A DNA stretch of 64,000 nt from Adiantum capillus-veneris (taxonomy: Eukaryota > Streptophyta > Polypodiopsida > Polypodiales > Pteridaceae). How positions within the stretch are numbered: position 1 is the first letter of the stretch; the number at the start of each line of letters is the position of its first letter. The translations under genes and the position numbers were made by a program. The notes beneath the pieces are model-generated. The model worked only from the letters and a program-made list of their open reading frames with translations, made no database searches and was not told the origin of the DNA. This document shows, piece by piece, positions 1 to 10,925 of this stretch. The stretch is taken from positions 118,537,018-118,601,017 of the forward strand of contig CM043958.1 in the NCBI GenBank assembly GCA_014529385.2, read 5' to 3'.

Positions 1-853
1 TCTTGTGTCTCTTAACAACACCCTTTCTTTGACCTACAACATCTGCATCATAAGTCAAATCTAGGGTAGAATCTACATCACAAAATTTTTTCTATAATTT
101 TGAGTCAATAGCAAAAGCATCAGTTGTAACCAAATTGGCATGCATGTCTACTTGAATATGGTTGCACCCATATACCTGCACAATTTTATCCTCAGCTTTA
201 GCCATCTTGTCATTTTGATCCCCTTATTTCTCTACCTCGTGTATTGCATGTATAGATTCTTTGCAAAGTACAACCTCACCCTCAAAGGTTTCTACTTCAT
301 GTAAGGCATATGCAAAACCCAACTTTTCAAACACAACTTTAACTATATCTTCATCATCAGCCTATAAGAATGTAGCATCTTGTAGAAGACACTCATCAAT
401 CACAGCTTCTAATTTTGATCGTACTTGTCCTCGAATATCTGAGTAATTTGGTAGACTTGGAATCTGTTCTTGATAATGCTCATCACTTACTCGTACAATA
501 CTTTCTTTTAAATATTCCCAATTGTCATTGCAGCCTTTTGTAAGATCTTGAATTTTCTCCTTCAAATCTGAACTCACTAACTGCTCAAAAGATATAATCA
601 GTAACTCTTCTGGTATCCCTCTTGACCTGGTTTCCAACTCATAACACCCTAGGTAGCCCTCTCAATCATAAACATCAAGGAGTCGCCTCTTGTCATATAT
701 TGCATCTAAAGCTTCATCCATTTTCTTCTTCATCTTCATGGATTCCACTTCAAGCAAAGATCCTTGGACCAATTGAAGCATCTTTGAAAAATCTAGAACT
801 GCTGGCATCCCATCAAAACCCTTTGCAATAAACTGTTTAATCAATTTCATCAT
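1..853 (-). pseudogene. Unidentified long frame with four in-frame stops, partial
   Basis: One minus-strand frame runs from 853 to the window edge, about 284 codons. It is broken only by TGA at 662-664, TAG at 362-364, TAA at 224-226 and TAG at 92-94. A random frame of this length would hold about three times as many stops, so this looks like an old coding sequence. The product is hydrophilic and rich in Lys, Glu, Asp and Leu. The first part (853-665) contains a Met/Lys-rich helical segment. I see no domain I can name, no signal peptide and no membrane segment. Short introns around some stops cannot be excluded. The frame leaves the window, so its 3' end is unknown. The function is unknown, and a transposon-derived gene is possible given the surroundings. 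Confidence 0.4.
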
Positions 854-2681
854 CTATTCTAGATTATCCATCCGCACCTCCCACCCCAGCTTGTTTTGCA
901 TTGGGTTCATCAAATATGTCGAGGGATATGTGTTTAAAAGGTGAGCTGCGAAAGGCGAGGGGCCTCTGGCTATGAGAGGTGTGTGAGAGAGAAAATAGCA
1001 TACATTGATAGCTTTGGCAATCACCATAATCATCAATAAGTTCAGTAAAGCTTGAGTAAAACTTAATTCATAGCCAAGGTGGGATGTTAACAGCACCGTC
1101 ACTTGGATTAACTAAAAAATATGAGTTTAAGCTCCCTTTACAAGATTACATGGGACATTTAAAAACTAGGAGTTTAAGCCCTCTTTACAAGATTACGCGG
1201 GCTACTAATGGATCTATGACTTATCAAGATGAGTAATCAAGTTTAAGTTGATTACGGTGATTATTAAGATTGTATTATCCAAAAGAAAGAGCACCGACAG
1301 TGGTAATGAATGCCGATGATAATAGCAAGCCCAATTGCTCCCTTGATTTTCCTTTGGTTGGTTCTGTAATGATGATGGAGCTCCTCCCTTCTTCAATCTC
1401 TCTCTTCTTCTTCTTTTCCTCAAAAATCCACTCTCTGTTAGCCAAAAATATCCTCTTGAATGCAAAAAGTTGTACCCTTAAGGGCGTGTGAAGCCACCAC
1501 CTTTGCTCGGACTTCTCATTTGTGCCTCCTCTCTTTAAAGTCGAGAGAGGAAGATCATATGCTCAAAGATTTGCTCTATGGACTTGTCTTTATGGCTTGT
1601 CGACTGGAGCTACGAAGAGGAAGTTATGACACTTTGAAGTTTGAGCAGCTTGCAGATCTATATTGGATTTGGTAGCTACAAATGAGGGATCAGGGATGAA
1701 GTGAATGCATGGTACTAAAGTTCTCACCTTATGGAGCACGTCGGTCTTTTAAGGTTGGCAATCAAAGCCCCGGTTGCCAAGATATTTCCCAATGAAGTTT
1801 TACTTGGGGCCGATTCTGTACCAGTTTGGTTGTCCGGTAAGTGTACCATCTCGGAGTTTTGGGCTTCAGCCAAGTACTGGAATATGGTGCATTTAATAGA
1901 GTAATAAGTGCTCATGGAGCATCTTGTCCGGAATGTCATCTCTTGTAATGCATCGAAAGAGGGGTATGCTGATGGACCAATGCTTGGCACTATCGTGGTT
2001 GAGATATATACCTAATGTGGTGATTTTGCAATGCTTGGTTGATAGGATTTTTGGGAGGAAAGTGTTGTGCTCGGCACTATCGTGGCCGATACATATGTTT
2101 AACGTGGTCCCTTTATGAAAGCATGTTAAGTTCTTGATGAGATTTAATGTCCAAAACTTTGATGCCATTTGGAGAGAAAAAAAGGTGCTTGAGAGTCTTT
2201 TGATTTCGGCATTGCGTGGCAAGGATGTGTCAAAGAAGATTTGAGCTGCTTCCACCTGATGTATTTCACCTATGCTTGCAACTTGAAGACAAGTGGCCTT
2301 GAGGTTGACTGCCCAATGATACCAAATATGGAGTGCCCATCTGCGGCCACCCACTATGGCAATAAGGCCGCCCAAAGCAAATGAAGGAAGGGGTTTTTAA
2401 TGGGAAAGGAAAGAAAAAAGGGGGGAAGGAGCATGCAAGCAGTGGGGAGAAGAGTAGAGGAAGAAGAAAAGGCTTGCACCGACCAACTCGTGTGTCATAT
2501 GAGGGTGCCTTAGAAGCGAGAGATGACGAGCACGCTAGGGTGGTTCTATTCCATCCTGCTTGCTATGGATTTCGCACAGCTCCAACTCGGCTTTGCAACC
2601 TCACCTGTCTCGTTCCCATGCAACATCAATGACAGCGGTGCCATTGCTGAAAAGAAGAGGGGGGCTATTTTAAGGGGGATA
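854..2681. other. Non-coding stretch, no gene supported
   Basis: Only short overlapping frames on both strands are present, none with a recognisable domain. A short direct duplication lies at about 1981-2110: a TGCTYGGCACTATCGTGG core starts at 1981 and again at 2068, 87 bp apart. The 160-codon minus frame at 1893-2375 overlaps this duplication and shows no domain, so I do not call it. Confidence 0.5.
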
Positions 2682-2937
2682 GATTTTAAGAAAATGGTGG
2701 TGTTGAGAAACACCTTTTAAAATTTTTATTTTTATATGGGTGTTTCAAAACACTTCATAAAAGAGAAAGATTCTCAAGAAAATGGTGGTGTTGAGAAACA
2801 CATTTTAGAATTTTTATTTTTATGTGGGTGTTTCAAAACACTTCATAAAAGAGATAGATTCTCAAGAAAATGGTCGTGTTGAGAAACACCTTTTGGAATT
2901 TTTATGTGGGTGTTTAAAAATACTTCATAAAATCATA
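2682..2937. repeat. Tandem repeat, three units of about 88 bp
   Basis: Units start at 2682, 2769 and 2857, giving periods of 87 and 88 bp. Each carries AAGAAAATGGTGGTGTTGAG followed by an AT-rich stretch and a GGGTGTTTCAAAACACTTC segment. The third unit is shortened. GTGTTGAGAAACACC and GTGTTTCAAAACAC are each partly self-complementary. Confidence 0.85.
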
Positions 2938-3271
2938 CATAAGCTGGGGAGATAAAACAATGAGCAAGATATGAAATGCTATTCAATTTCTCCTATTAAG
3001 CTAGCCTGTGCCTTCTCCACGACATTTGATGGGATCTTGATTGTTTCCGCAATTCTTCCACCCCTTGGAGTCCATGACCATACAATTGTATCAACACACT
3101 CCCAGCGCTTTGGGTCAGCAAGATTGCAACACCAACTCTTTTTCCAACAATCCTCATATTGTTCTTGGATTGTGGGATTTATTTTTCAATGTTTTGGTGC
3201 CCAATATTGAATCAAAACTTTCTTGTAGTTAGGAGATGATTTGTCTATATCAATGTTTGACTCTACCACTC

Positions 3272-4903
3272 CTAGCCATATCGGATATTCAGGACAAGAT
3301 CCCCTTTTCTTACATCAATTTGAGGCCTAAAGGCCTCTTGTGGCCTTGCACTTTGAGGACCAACATAGTGATCATTCAATTCTTTATATCCTTGAAACTC
3401 ATCTCTGTCTTCCTCTATCTCTTGCATTCGATGACTCCCTATAGTCTTTGGCCAAAATGTTGTATATTCACCAATGTGTTTATTGGTCGGTTGTTCAAGC
3501 TCATTGATTATGTTTTGCCAATAAATAATAACTGGCTCCATGTATTTTGTGGAGTCATGGTCCTTTCCCTTTAACAGAGAGCATCTTTTCCAAAATTCAA
3601 GATATGACTTAATCCCTTGAATAACAAGCGGACTATCTCTCACATAGTCTGCTATATCTCTCACATAGCCTGCTGGTAATTTTGGTTTTCCCTGGTCATC
3701 TTTTTTCCACAACTCAATTCCTGACTCCTTTGGCATCCAATCAGGTGATTTGGGATGAATTTTGTACTGCATTACTGGGACTTCACCTTGCACATAGAAA
3801 CGAAATTGAAGTGGCTTAGAGTGTCCGACTAGAGCATCTTGTCCGTCACACATGTACCCTTGCACAAAGGATTTAAAGTCGGGAACTTGTGTCATCAAAA
3901 ATGGTGCTGGAGCTGAGCTTTCACATTTTTGAAAATGTTCCATCAAATGTGGAAAAGTGAACGTCATTCCTATTCGCAATCTTTGTGAGAACCTACTAAA
4001 CATTGCATCTATGTCCTCATGTGTATGACCCACCATTAAGAATCCCAAATGCACGGTTTTGAAAACTCCTTTTGCTACTAACAAAGATAAGTATGCAAAT
4101 AAATAACGATTTTTATTCTCTCCTCCACAATTATCTAGCTGTAGCAAAAGATTCTCAGGCAATTTTTGAAATACAGGAGTGGATATGGTATCCACAACAC
4201 ATTGAGAGAAAGTTGATTGTATGTGTACAATCTCTTCATTACATCCTTGGATGGCCAACAGTGGTGTCATTGTTGATGCATTCCTCTCGCGCTCTTGCTT
4301 CATTTTGTTTTGGAGGTCTAGAGCTCTCCTTGAGTTCAATGCACTGAATAACATTACACTGTTGCGTGGCATACCGTCATGGCATAAATCTCCTAGTACA
4401 TGGTTTTCTATTCTTTCCAGATTCTGTAAGCATAATGCAAGGGAACCAATTGGAGCATTGGGATCTGAAGGCCATAGAACATTAAGTGAGAAGTGACCAT
4501 ACATTCCATGACCATGTCCATGTGTTATCATACCTGTTAATGATACTTGCAATTGATATGCATTCGCATAATCTTTTGAGTTCACATGCAACCTAGGTAT
4601 TGCTCTCTTTTTTTGATCCATTTTATAATGTATAATGCATAAATACTTATCCTTTTGCAACTGGGAGAACTTACGCCAGGTGTAGTACACATTCCTACAA
4701 CTTTGTTGTTGCAACATGTGAATTTGACGTTCATCCTTCAAACGTGCAATCATCTCGTCATCCTTTGTTGATTCTAGTTGAGACTTTATCAGACTACACA
4801 CAACACATTTGGAGAACTCCTTTGTTTCTGACAATGTCACATTAGCAAACTCTGTATTCCAAATCCTATTGAATGTTGTGCTAGACCTTGGCTTGAGACT
4901 CAA
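3272..4903 (-). pseudogene. DUF7869-type protein, C-terminal part
   Basis: This 543-codon frame has the layout I associate with the DUF7869 family, uncharacterised proteins in plants and invertebrates. N-terminal Cys residues (FSKCVVC, about residues 30-37) are followed by a K/R-rich helix. A conserved core then follows: LQLDNCGGENKN (about residue 256) and GHTHEDIDAMFSRFSQRL (about residue 290). The spaced acidic and Asn residues (DN..GENKN, H.HEDID) resemble an RNase H-like nuclease or transposase core, but that is inference. The frame follows 4900-5517 with a one-base register shift at about 4903, so the gene as it stands looks frameshifted. The C-terminus ends at a stop at 3272. No intron is obvious. 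A domesticated or decayed DNA transposon protein is the most likely identity. Confidence 0.6.
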
Positions 4904-5517
4904 CTGTCAAGTGTTTTATTGACATCATGTAAAATGTCTACTTGCTTGTACGTGTTTGGTATTGCAAGCAAAGTTTCCCTAGCACCATCTTCCATGGTTC
5001 TACTCTTATGTGGCATTCTCTCCGAGTTTTCATCAACAAAAGAGCGCATCAATGCCCTTCCCATTTCTGTATGGTCTCTTCCTTTTCTCATGACACCATC
5101 ATTACCATGCACTGAGCGTCTAACCCCATTCTCAAAATGCTCACGGTAACAATAAAATGAATTTTTTGGAATGCCATGAATTTCGTACCAAGCTCTACTG
5201 CAAACCTCACTGCCATTGAAAGAAAACACATAGCATGTCTTTGTAGTTGTTTTGTTCTCACACCATGCAGTCAACATTGTATCATACACATAGTTTTTTC
5301 TATTTTGCAAACTCTGTCCCCAAAATTCATTGCGCATAGCCATGAACTTATCTCGATTGGCATATTGACAACACCTTTTGGAACAACAATCTGTGGTTGA
5401 AAAAAGCTGGACAGATGCTAGGGATGCTTGATTGGATCTCTTAGAAGCTTTCACTGACATTTTTGGCTTCCTATTTACAAAGCAATATTTCCGCTTTTTT
5501 GAAAGAGGCTCTACCAA
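4900..5517 (-). pseudogene. DUF7869-type protein, N-terminal part
   Basis: This 205-codon frame begins with basic clusters (SKKRKY, NRKPK). It continues with a Cys-rich patch (CCSKRCCQY, about residues 44-52) and with SEVCSRAWYEIHGIPKNSF (about residues 105-123), the arrangement found upstream of the DUF7869 core. It ends at a TGA at the exact place where the 3272-4903 frame takes over, so the two are best read as one gene separated by a single-base loss or gain. No catalytic residues are assignable here. The Cys-rich patch could bind zinc and DNA, which is inference. Confidence 0.55.
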
Positions 5518-5544
5518 ATAAGCTGATTCAATGCATGTGTCTCG

Positions 5545-6177
5545 TCACGCATGCATAGCATGTAGATCCTCATAGCATAACAATTCTTTTCCATCCATAG
5601 TTGTCACTCTCTTGATAGGCCAACAAACTAGACTAATGCTGCATACACTAGCTTTTGCAGAAATAGTAGCCTCATCTGCATAGGATGTTTTGATACGAAT
5701 ACCAATGTTATCTTTACCTAGATCACCAAAGTTTACAGAGTCAAACGGATACAAATACATGACAAACCCTCCGGCTACTACATGTGTTTTGCTTTCATCC
5801 CAAAGTTGAACCCTCTTATCCTTCCAAACCTCTTTGTAGCTCATTCCATTACATTGTGCATCCAATGCTCCTTCTGCTTTGTCAGCCTCATGCATAGAAG
5901 CCCCTTTGTACTGCATCTCATTTATATGTTGCAACAACCCACTACTCCATTTCACAATACTATGAAAAGCATCTCCCACTGTCAATGCATCCATTGTTGG
6001 AAAAGGGATGAGTGCTTTCTTTTCAAAACACAAATCAACTGACACCGATACATTGCCTTCCCCAATAAGCATGCTAGAACAGTATGCACTTGGATTTATT
6101 TCAAATACGGTCCCAATGGCAACCTTTTGTGTCAATACAAACATGCACACTCTATCACCATGATTGAAATAAGCCAT
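5545..6177 (-). pseudogene. DUF8039/Tnp1-like domain fragment
   Basis: This 210-codon frame opens with GDRVCMFVLTQKVAIGTVFE and continues through SVSVDLCFEKKALIPFP to a segment resembling VGDAFHSIVKWSSGLL. The pattern (a polar loop, VA-x-G-x-V, then V-x-V then IPFP, then a Trp-containing end) matches my memory of the plant DUF8039 or 'Tnp1/En/Spm-like' domain found in transposon-associated proteins. It lies just upstream of the two DUF7869 frames on the same strand, with only 27 bp between, and probably belongs to the same broken gene or transcript. The second half (about residues 110-210) has no domain I recognise. The palindromic repeat array begins about 100 bp upstream of its start. Confidence 0.45.
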
Positions 6178-6280
6178 ACCTGCAAGAAGATTTGCAAGAA
6201 TATTTGTTAAACAAACCGCTTGCAGAGTATATTGATTTACGTAGCATAAAGCATAACAAGTATGTATGTAGGTGTTTCAT

Positions 6281-7855
6281 GAGAAGCACCCTGTGGCCTG
6301 AAGGTCATAGGGTTCCTTCTATGCTATTAAGAATCTCTTTGTGCTCTCTGCTCTATCATCTATGCTCTATGATCTATATTGACTTCCTATGGCCCCTAGA
6401 CCACAAGATGCCCTCATTGTTTCCAAAAAGCCCTCATTGTTTTGCTATGGCCCCAAGGCCATAGCTCTCTATGCCGGTATAAAGCACCATTTGCTCTATG
6501 TTAGCTCCCTAAGGCCTGAAGGCCATAGGGTTGTCCTCAAGATCACCTCATGGAGTTTCATGTCAAGTATATATACATCCTATGGCCTTAGGGCCATAGG
6601 GAGTTTCATGTCAAGTATATATAAATCCTATGGCACCCCATGACCCTAGGGCCATAAGATCTCCAAATGAAACATACGTCAATGTATGGCCCTTGAGCTT
6701 ATACATTGCAACCCCATGACCCTAGGGCCATAGGATTGGCATATGAAACATACGGCAGTGTATAGGCCTTGAACTTATACATTGCAACCCCATGAGCCTA
6801 GGGCTATAGGATTTCCAAATGGAACATAGGGCAACATATGGCCCTTGAGTTTATACATTGCCACCCTATGGCCCTAGGGCCACAAGACTTCAAAACATAC
6901 AAAAAGACAACCTATGGCCCTAAGCCCAAGGGTGTGAGTTCAAGGGTGGCCAAGATGTCAATGCAGCCCCATGGACCTGTGGCCATAGGATTTATGGAAC
7001 ATAGGACAACGTATGGCCCTTGAGCTTATACATTGCCACCCTATGGCCCTAGGGCCACAAGATCTCACAACATACAAAAAGACAACCTATGGCCAAGATG
7101 TCAAAGGTGGCCAAGATGTCAATGCAGCCCCATGGTCCTAGGGCCATAGGATCTCTATATGGGACATGTGGCACCCTATGGCCCTTGAGCTTATACATTG
7201 CCACCCCATTACCCTAGGGCCATAGGATTTCCAAATGGAACATAGGCAATGTATGGCCATTGAGCTTATACATTGCCACCCTATGGCCCTAGGGCCACAA
7301 TATCTCACAACATATAATAAGACAACCTAAGGCCCCTAAGTTCAAGGGTGTGGGTTTAAGGGTGGCCAAGATGCCAATGTAGCCCCATGGCCCTAGGGTT
7401 GTAGGATCTCCATATGGGACATGTGGCACCCTATGGCCCTTGAGCTTACATATTGCCACCCCATGACCCTAGGGCCATAGGATCTCCAACTAGAACGTAG
7501 GGCAACGTATGGCTCTTGAGATTATACATTGTCGTGACCCTAGGGCCATAGGATCTCCAACTGGAACATAGGGCTATGTATTGGAGCTTATCCATTGTCA
7601 CCCCTAAACCCTAGGGCCATAGGATTTCCAAATGGAATATAAGGAAACTTATGGCTCTTGAGCTTATACATTGCCACCCTATGGCCCTAGGTCCACAAGC
7701 TTTCACATTGCCACCGTAGGGCCACAAGGCTCTCACAAGATAGAAGAAGAAAACCCTAGGACATAGGATTTTCAAATGGAACTGAGTGCACGCTTTGATC
7801 CTTGATCTCCAACATTGCCACCCTATGGTATGAGCCCGGGGGTGGCGGAGGTGTC
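6281..7855. repeat. Left arm of a large palindrome-rich inverted repeat
   Basis: The sequence is a run of short imperfect palindromes around CCCTATGGCC and GGCCATAGG, spaced about 85-100 bp. Segment 6285-6540 is close to the reverse complement of 13265-13520. Segment 6560-7850 has unit text such as CCCTTGAGCTTATACATTGC, which matches the reverse complement of the 9340-10900 array. This makes it one arm of a multi-kilobase inverted repeat. Frames in it encode only low-complexity strings with YGP, GHR or KAIG cores and are not genes. Confidence 0.85.
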
Positions 7856-8299
7856 TTCATAATAATTTCGGCCATTCAAGGGATATCCGCAAGTGGCATA
7901 AATAAACAAATAATTTAAAAAAAATTACGCTGCGACAAACTTTGTCATAATGGGTTTTCAAATACACTTATTGATATCGGACAAAAAAATAGCGCACAAT
8001 TTTTGGGATAATTTTTTTAAAATTTAGCTATTTTTAGTGTATTTTTTACTATGCAAATTTTGATTCTGGAGTCAAATTTTGCTTCATGGGTGTCGTTCCA
8101 CTCGTACTACAAAGATATGGACATTGACAAAGCCTTGCATCAACTTTTTTTTTTCCTGTTTTTTCTGAAAAGCTCTTTCAATTTCGGAGTTGATGAGCTA
8201 TGTCTCATTTTCTCACAAAGCCTAGAACTCTAGTAATCTCGACTGCAACCCCGTGAGAACAGCCCCTAAATTCAAAATTGGTATTTTGAATTTCTAACC

Positions 8300-8655
8300 T
8301 AACCTAACTAACCATATCTCTCTATTTCTCTCTCTATCACAATTTTTTTCGCGCTGTCGCTCTCTTTTTCTCTCTCGTTTCTTGCTCGAAACCTACACAA
8401 AAACCTACACAGAGCTTGCCTTTCTCTGTCTCTCTCTCTCTCTCTCCCTCTCTCCCTCCGCATACAGTTCTACGCCATCGTTGCGACGCACACAGATCTA
8501 CACGAAGCCATCGCCACAACCTTCAATAGAAGGACTGCTGCCGCGACTCCCAAACACAGATCTGTTACCATCATCGCTAAGGCCTCAACACACCTAAGTG
8601 ACTGCTTGCTACTGCTGCAGCCTCTCTTCATCAAACATAGATTTACTCACAGGTA
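8300..8655 (+). promoter_or_regulatory. Possible promoter/5' leader with splice donor
   Basis: A CT-rich tract at 8313-8459, including a (CT)n run at 8425-8452, resembles plant core-promoter Y patches and 5' untranslated leaders. It is followed by ATTTACTCACAGGTAACC at 8641-8658, which holds a good GT splice donor context, and then a T-rich intron-like stretch. No downstream coding exon is evident before the repeat arm. This is inference from composition only. Confidence 0.25.
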
Positions 8656-8765
8656 ACCTGTAGAAACCCTAATCTTTTTGCTTAATTCGGTTTTAACTGT
8701 TCTTAATCTAATTACGTTTTAGCTAAGTTGTGAATCACCTCTCTCTAAAACAATAAACAAAAATA

Positions 8766-9010
8766 ATTAATTACATCTCTAAAACTGTAAAACTGTAGAC
8801 TATAGAACTATAACACAGAAAAATCTCTAATTAGAGATCTAAAACTATAATACAGAATACTCTAATTAGAGACCTAAAAATGTAAAACAGAAGACACTAA
8901 TTAGGGACCTAAACTTGTAAAATAAAAAACTCTTATGAGGGACCTAAATCTGTAAAACAGAAAACTCCTCATAAGCGACCTAATACTGTAAAACTATAAA
9001 ACTCTAATTG
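8766..9010. repeat. Degenerate tandem repeat, about 45 bp unit
   Basis: About five to six diverged units carry GACCTAAA, TGTAAAAC and CTCTAATTAGAG cores. CTAATTAG is itself palindromic. Confidence 0.65.
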
Positions 9011-9335
9011 CAAAAATCTTTAATCACAAAAAATTATAAACATGCAAATACAAAAAATAATAACTACAGAAAATGCTGAAACTATGGATACCTGTAATTG
9101 GGTTGTGGGGAGTTGGGAACATGTTGTAAGAGGACGAGTAGAGCGCGCTGTTATATGAGGATGGATTAGGGTTCTGTTGCAGAAGGATGGGGAAAAAAAG
9201 AGGCAAAAAGGTGGGAAAGAAAGTGTACACTATATGTGTTTGTAAGATATGGTCTAATATAGTTTCTTAAAATTCATTTGTAGTCACTAAAATAAAACTA
9301 GACATAGAATCTTTAGAAGGGCAGACAGGGTGTGG

Positions 9336-10925
9336 ATACATAGGGTTTCACCTCATACTAAAGAGTAACATATGGCCCTAAGGCACCCTATGACCATAAG
9401 GCCATAGGATGGTCTCACATCGTACTATAGGGTGACCGTAATGTCCCATCTGGCCATAGGGTGCCAATGTACAATCTCAAGGGTCATAGGGTTCCCTATG
9501 TTCCTATTGAAGATCCTATGGCCATAGGGCCATAGGATATCCAAAACATATATATGGTACTATGGCCATAGGATCACATGGTGCTCTATGTCCGATCTAG
9601 AGACCTCGTGGCCCAAGGGCCTTAGGGTGGCAATGTACAATCTCAAGGGCCATAGGGTTCCCTATGTTCCTTTTGGAAATAGGGTGGCACTAGGGCCATA
9701 GAATCTCCAAAAGCAACATAAAGAACTTAGGGCCATAGGATCAAAGGGTGACCTATTGGAGACCTTGTGGCCCAAGGGCCATAGTGTGGGAATGTACAAT
9801 CTCAAGGGCCATAGGGTTCCCTATGTTCCTTTTGGAGATCCTATGGTCCTCGGGCCATAGGATGTCCAAAAGGAACATAAAGAACTTCACACCATAGGAT
9901 CAAAGGGTGCCCTATGTCCCATCTAGAGACCTTTTGGCCCAAGGGCCATAGGGTGCCAATGTACAATCTCAAGGGCCATAGGGTTCCCTATGTTCCTTTT
10001 GGAGATCCTATGGTCCTCGGGCCATAGGATCTCCAAAATGAACATATGGCCCTACGGACATAGAATCACAGGGTTCCCTATGTTCCTTTTGGAGATCCTA
10101 TGGTCCTCGGGCCATAGGATCTCCAAAATGAACATATGGCCCTACGGACATAGGATCACAGGGTGCCCTATGTCCCATCAAGAGACCTTGTGGCCCAAGG
10201 GCCATATGATGGCAATGTACAATTTCAAGGTCCATATGGTTCCATATGTTCCTTCTGCAGATCCTATGGCCCTAGTGTCATAGGATCTCCAAAAGGAACA
10301 TAAGGAACCTATGGCCATAGGATCAAAAGGTGCCCTATGTTCCATCTTGAGACCTTGTGGCCCAAGGGCCATAGGGTGGCAATGTACAATCTCAAGGGCC
10401 ATAGGGTTCCATATGTTTTTTTTGGAGATCCTATAGCCCTAGAGCCATAGGATCATAGAGTGCCCTACATCCCATCTAGAGACCTTGTGGACCAAGGGCC
10501 ATAGGGTGACAATCTACAATCTGAAGGGCGATAGGATTCCCTATGTTCCCTAGGGTCACAAGGTGCCCTACGTTCCATCTAAAGACCCTATGGCCCAAGT
10601 GCCATAGGGTGGCAATGTACAACCAGAAGGGCCATATGATTCCCTATGTTCCTTTTGGAGATCCTATGGCCCTAGAGCCGTAGGTGCATGGGGCTACCAT
10701 GGTGCCCGTTAATATGCACCATGGTGTACCCTATGTACGTAGGCCACCCTTGGGCCCTTGGATGCCCTCTATCCCATCTAAAGGCCTTGTGGTCCAAGGG
10801 CCATAGGGTGACAATCTACAATCTCAAGGGCCATAGGATTCCCTATGTTCCCTATGGTCACAAGGTGCTCTACATTCCATCTGAAACAATGAGAGCACCT
10901 TGTGGCCTTCGGGCCATAGGATCTC
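9336..10925. repeat. Right arm, inner part, of the inverted repeat
   Basis: The array repeats about every 170 bp with text such as GGGTGGCAATGTACAATCTC and TTCCCTATGTTCC. It is the reverse complement of the 6560-7850 text. Palindromes such as GATCCTATGG..CCATAGGATC recur. A perfect local duplication of about 100 bp lies at about 9968-10160. No coding content. Confidence 0.85.

Larger units (their letters stand above)
7856..9335. other. Unique island between the inverted repeat arms
   Basis: This stretch is free of the palindrome unit. It contains AT-rich sequence (7880-8060), a CT-rich stretch with a promoter or 5'-leader look (8300-8460), and a small tandem repeat (about 8766-9010). No frame longer than about 70 codons is convincing. 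Base composition differs clearly from the flanking arms. Confidence 0.6.

Noticed and set aside
1893-2375. 160-codon minus-strand frame as a gene
   Set aside because: It overlaps a direct duplication, has no domain and shows no codon or context support.
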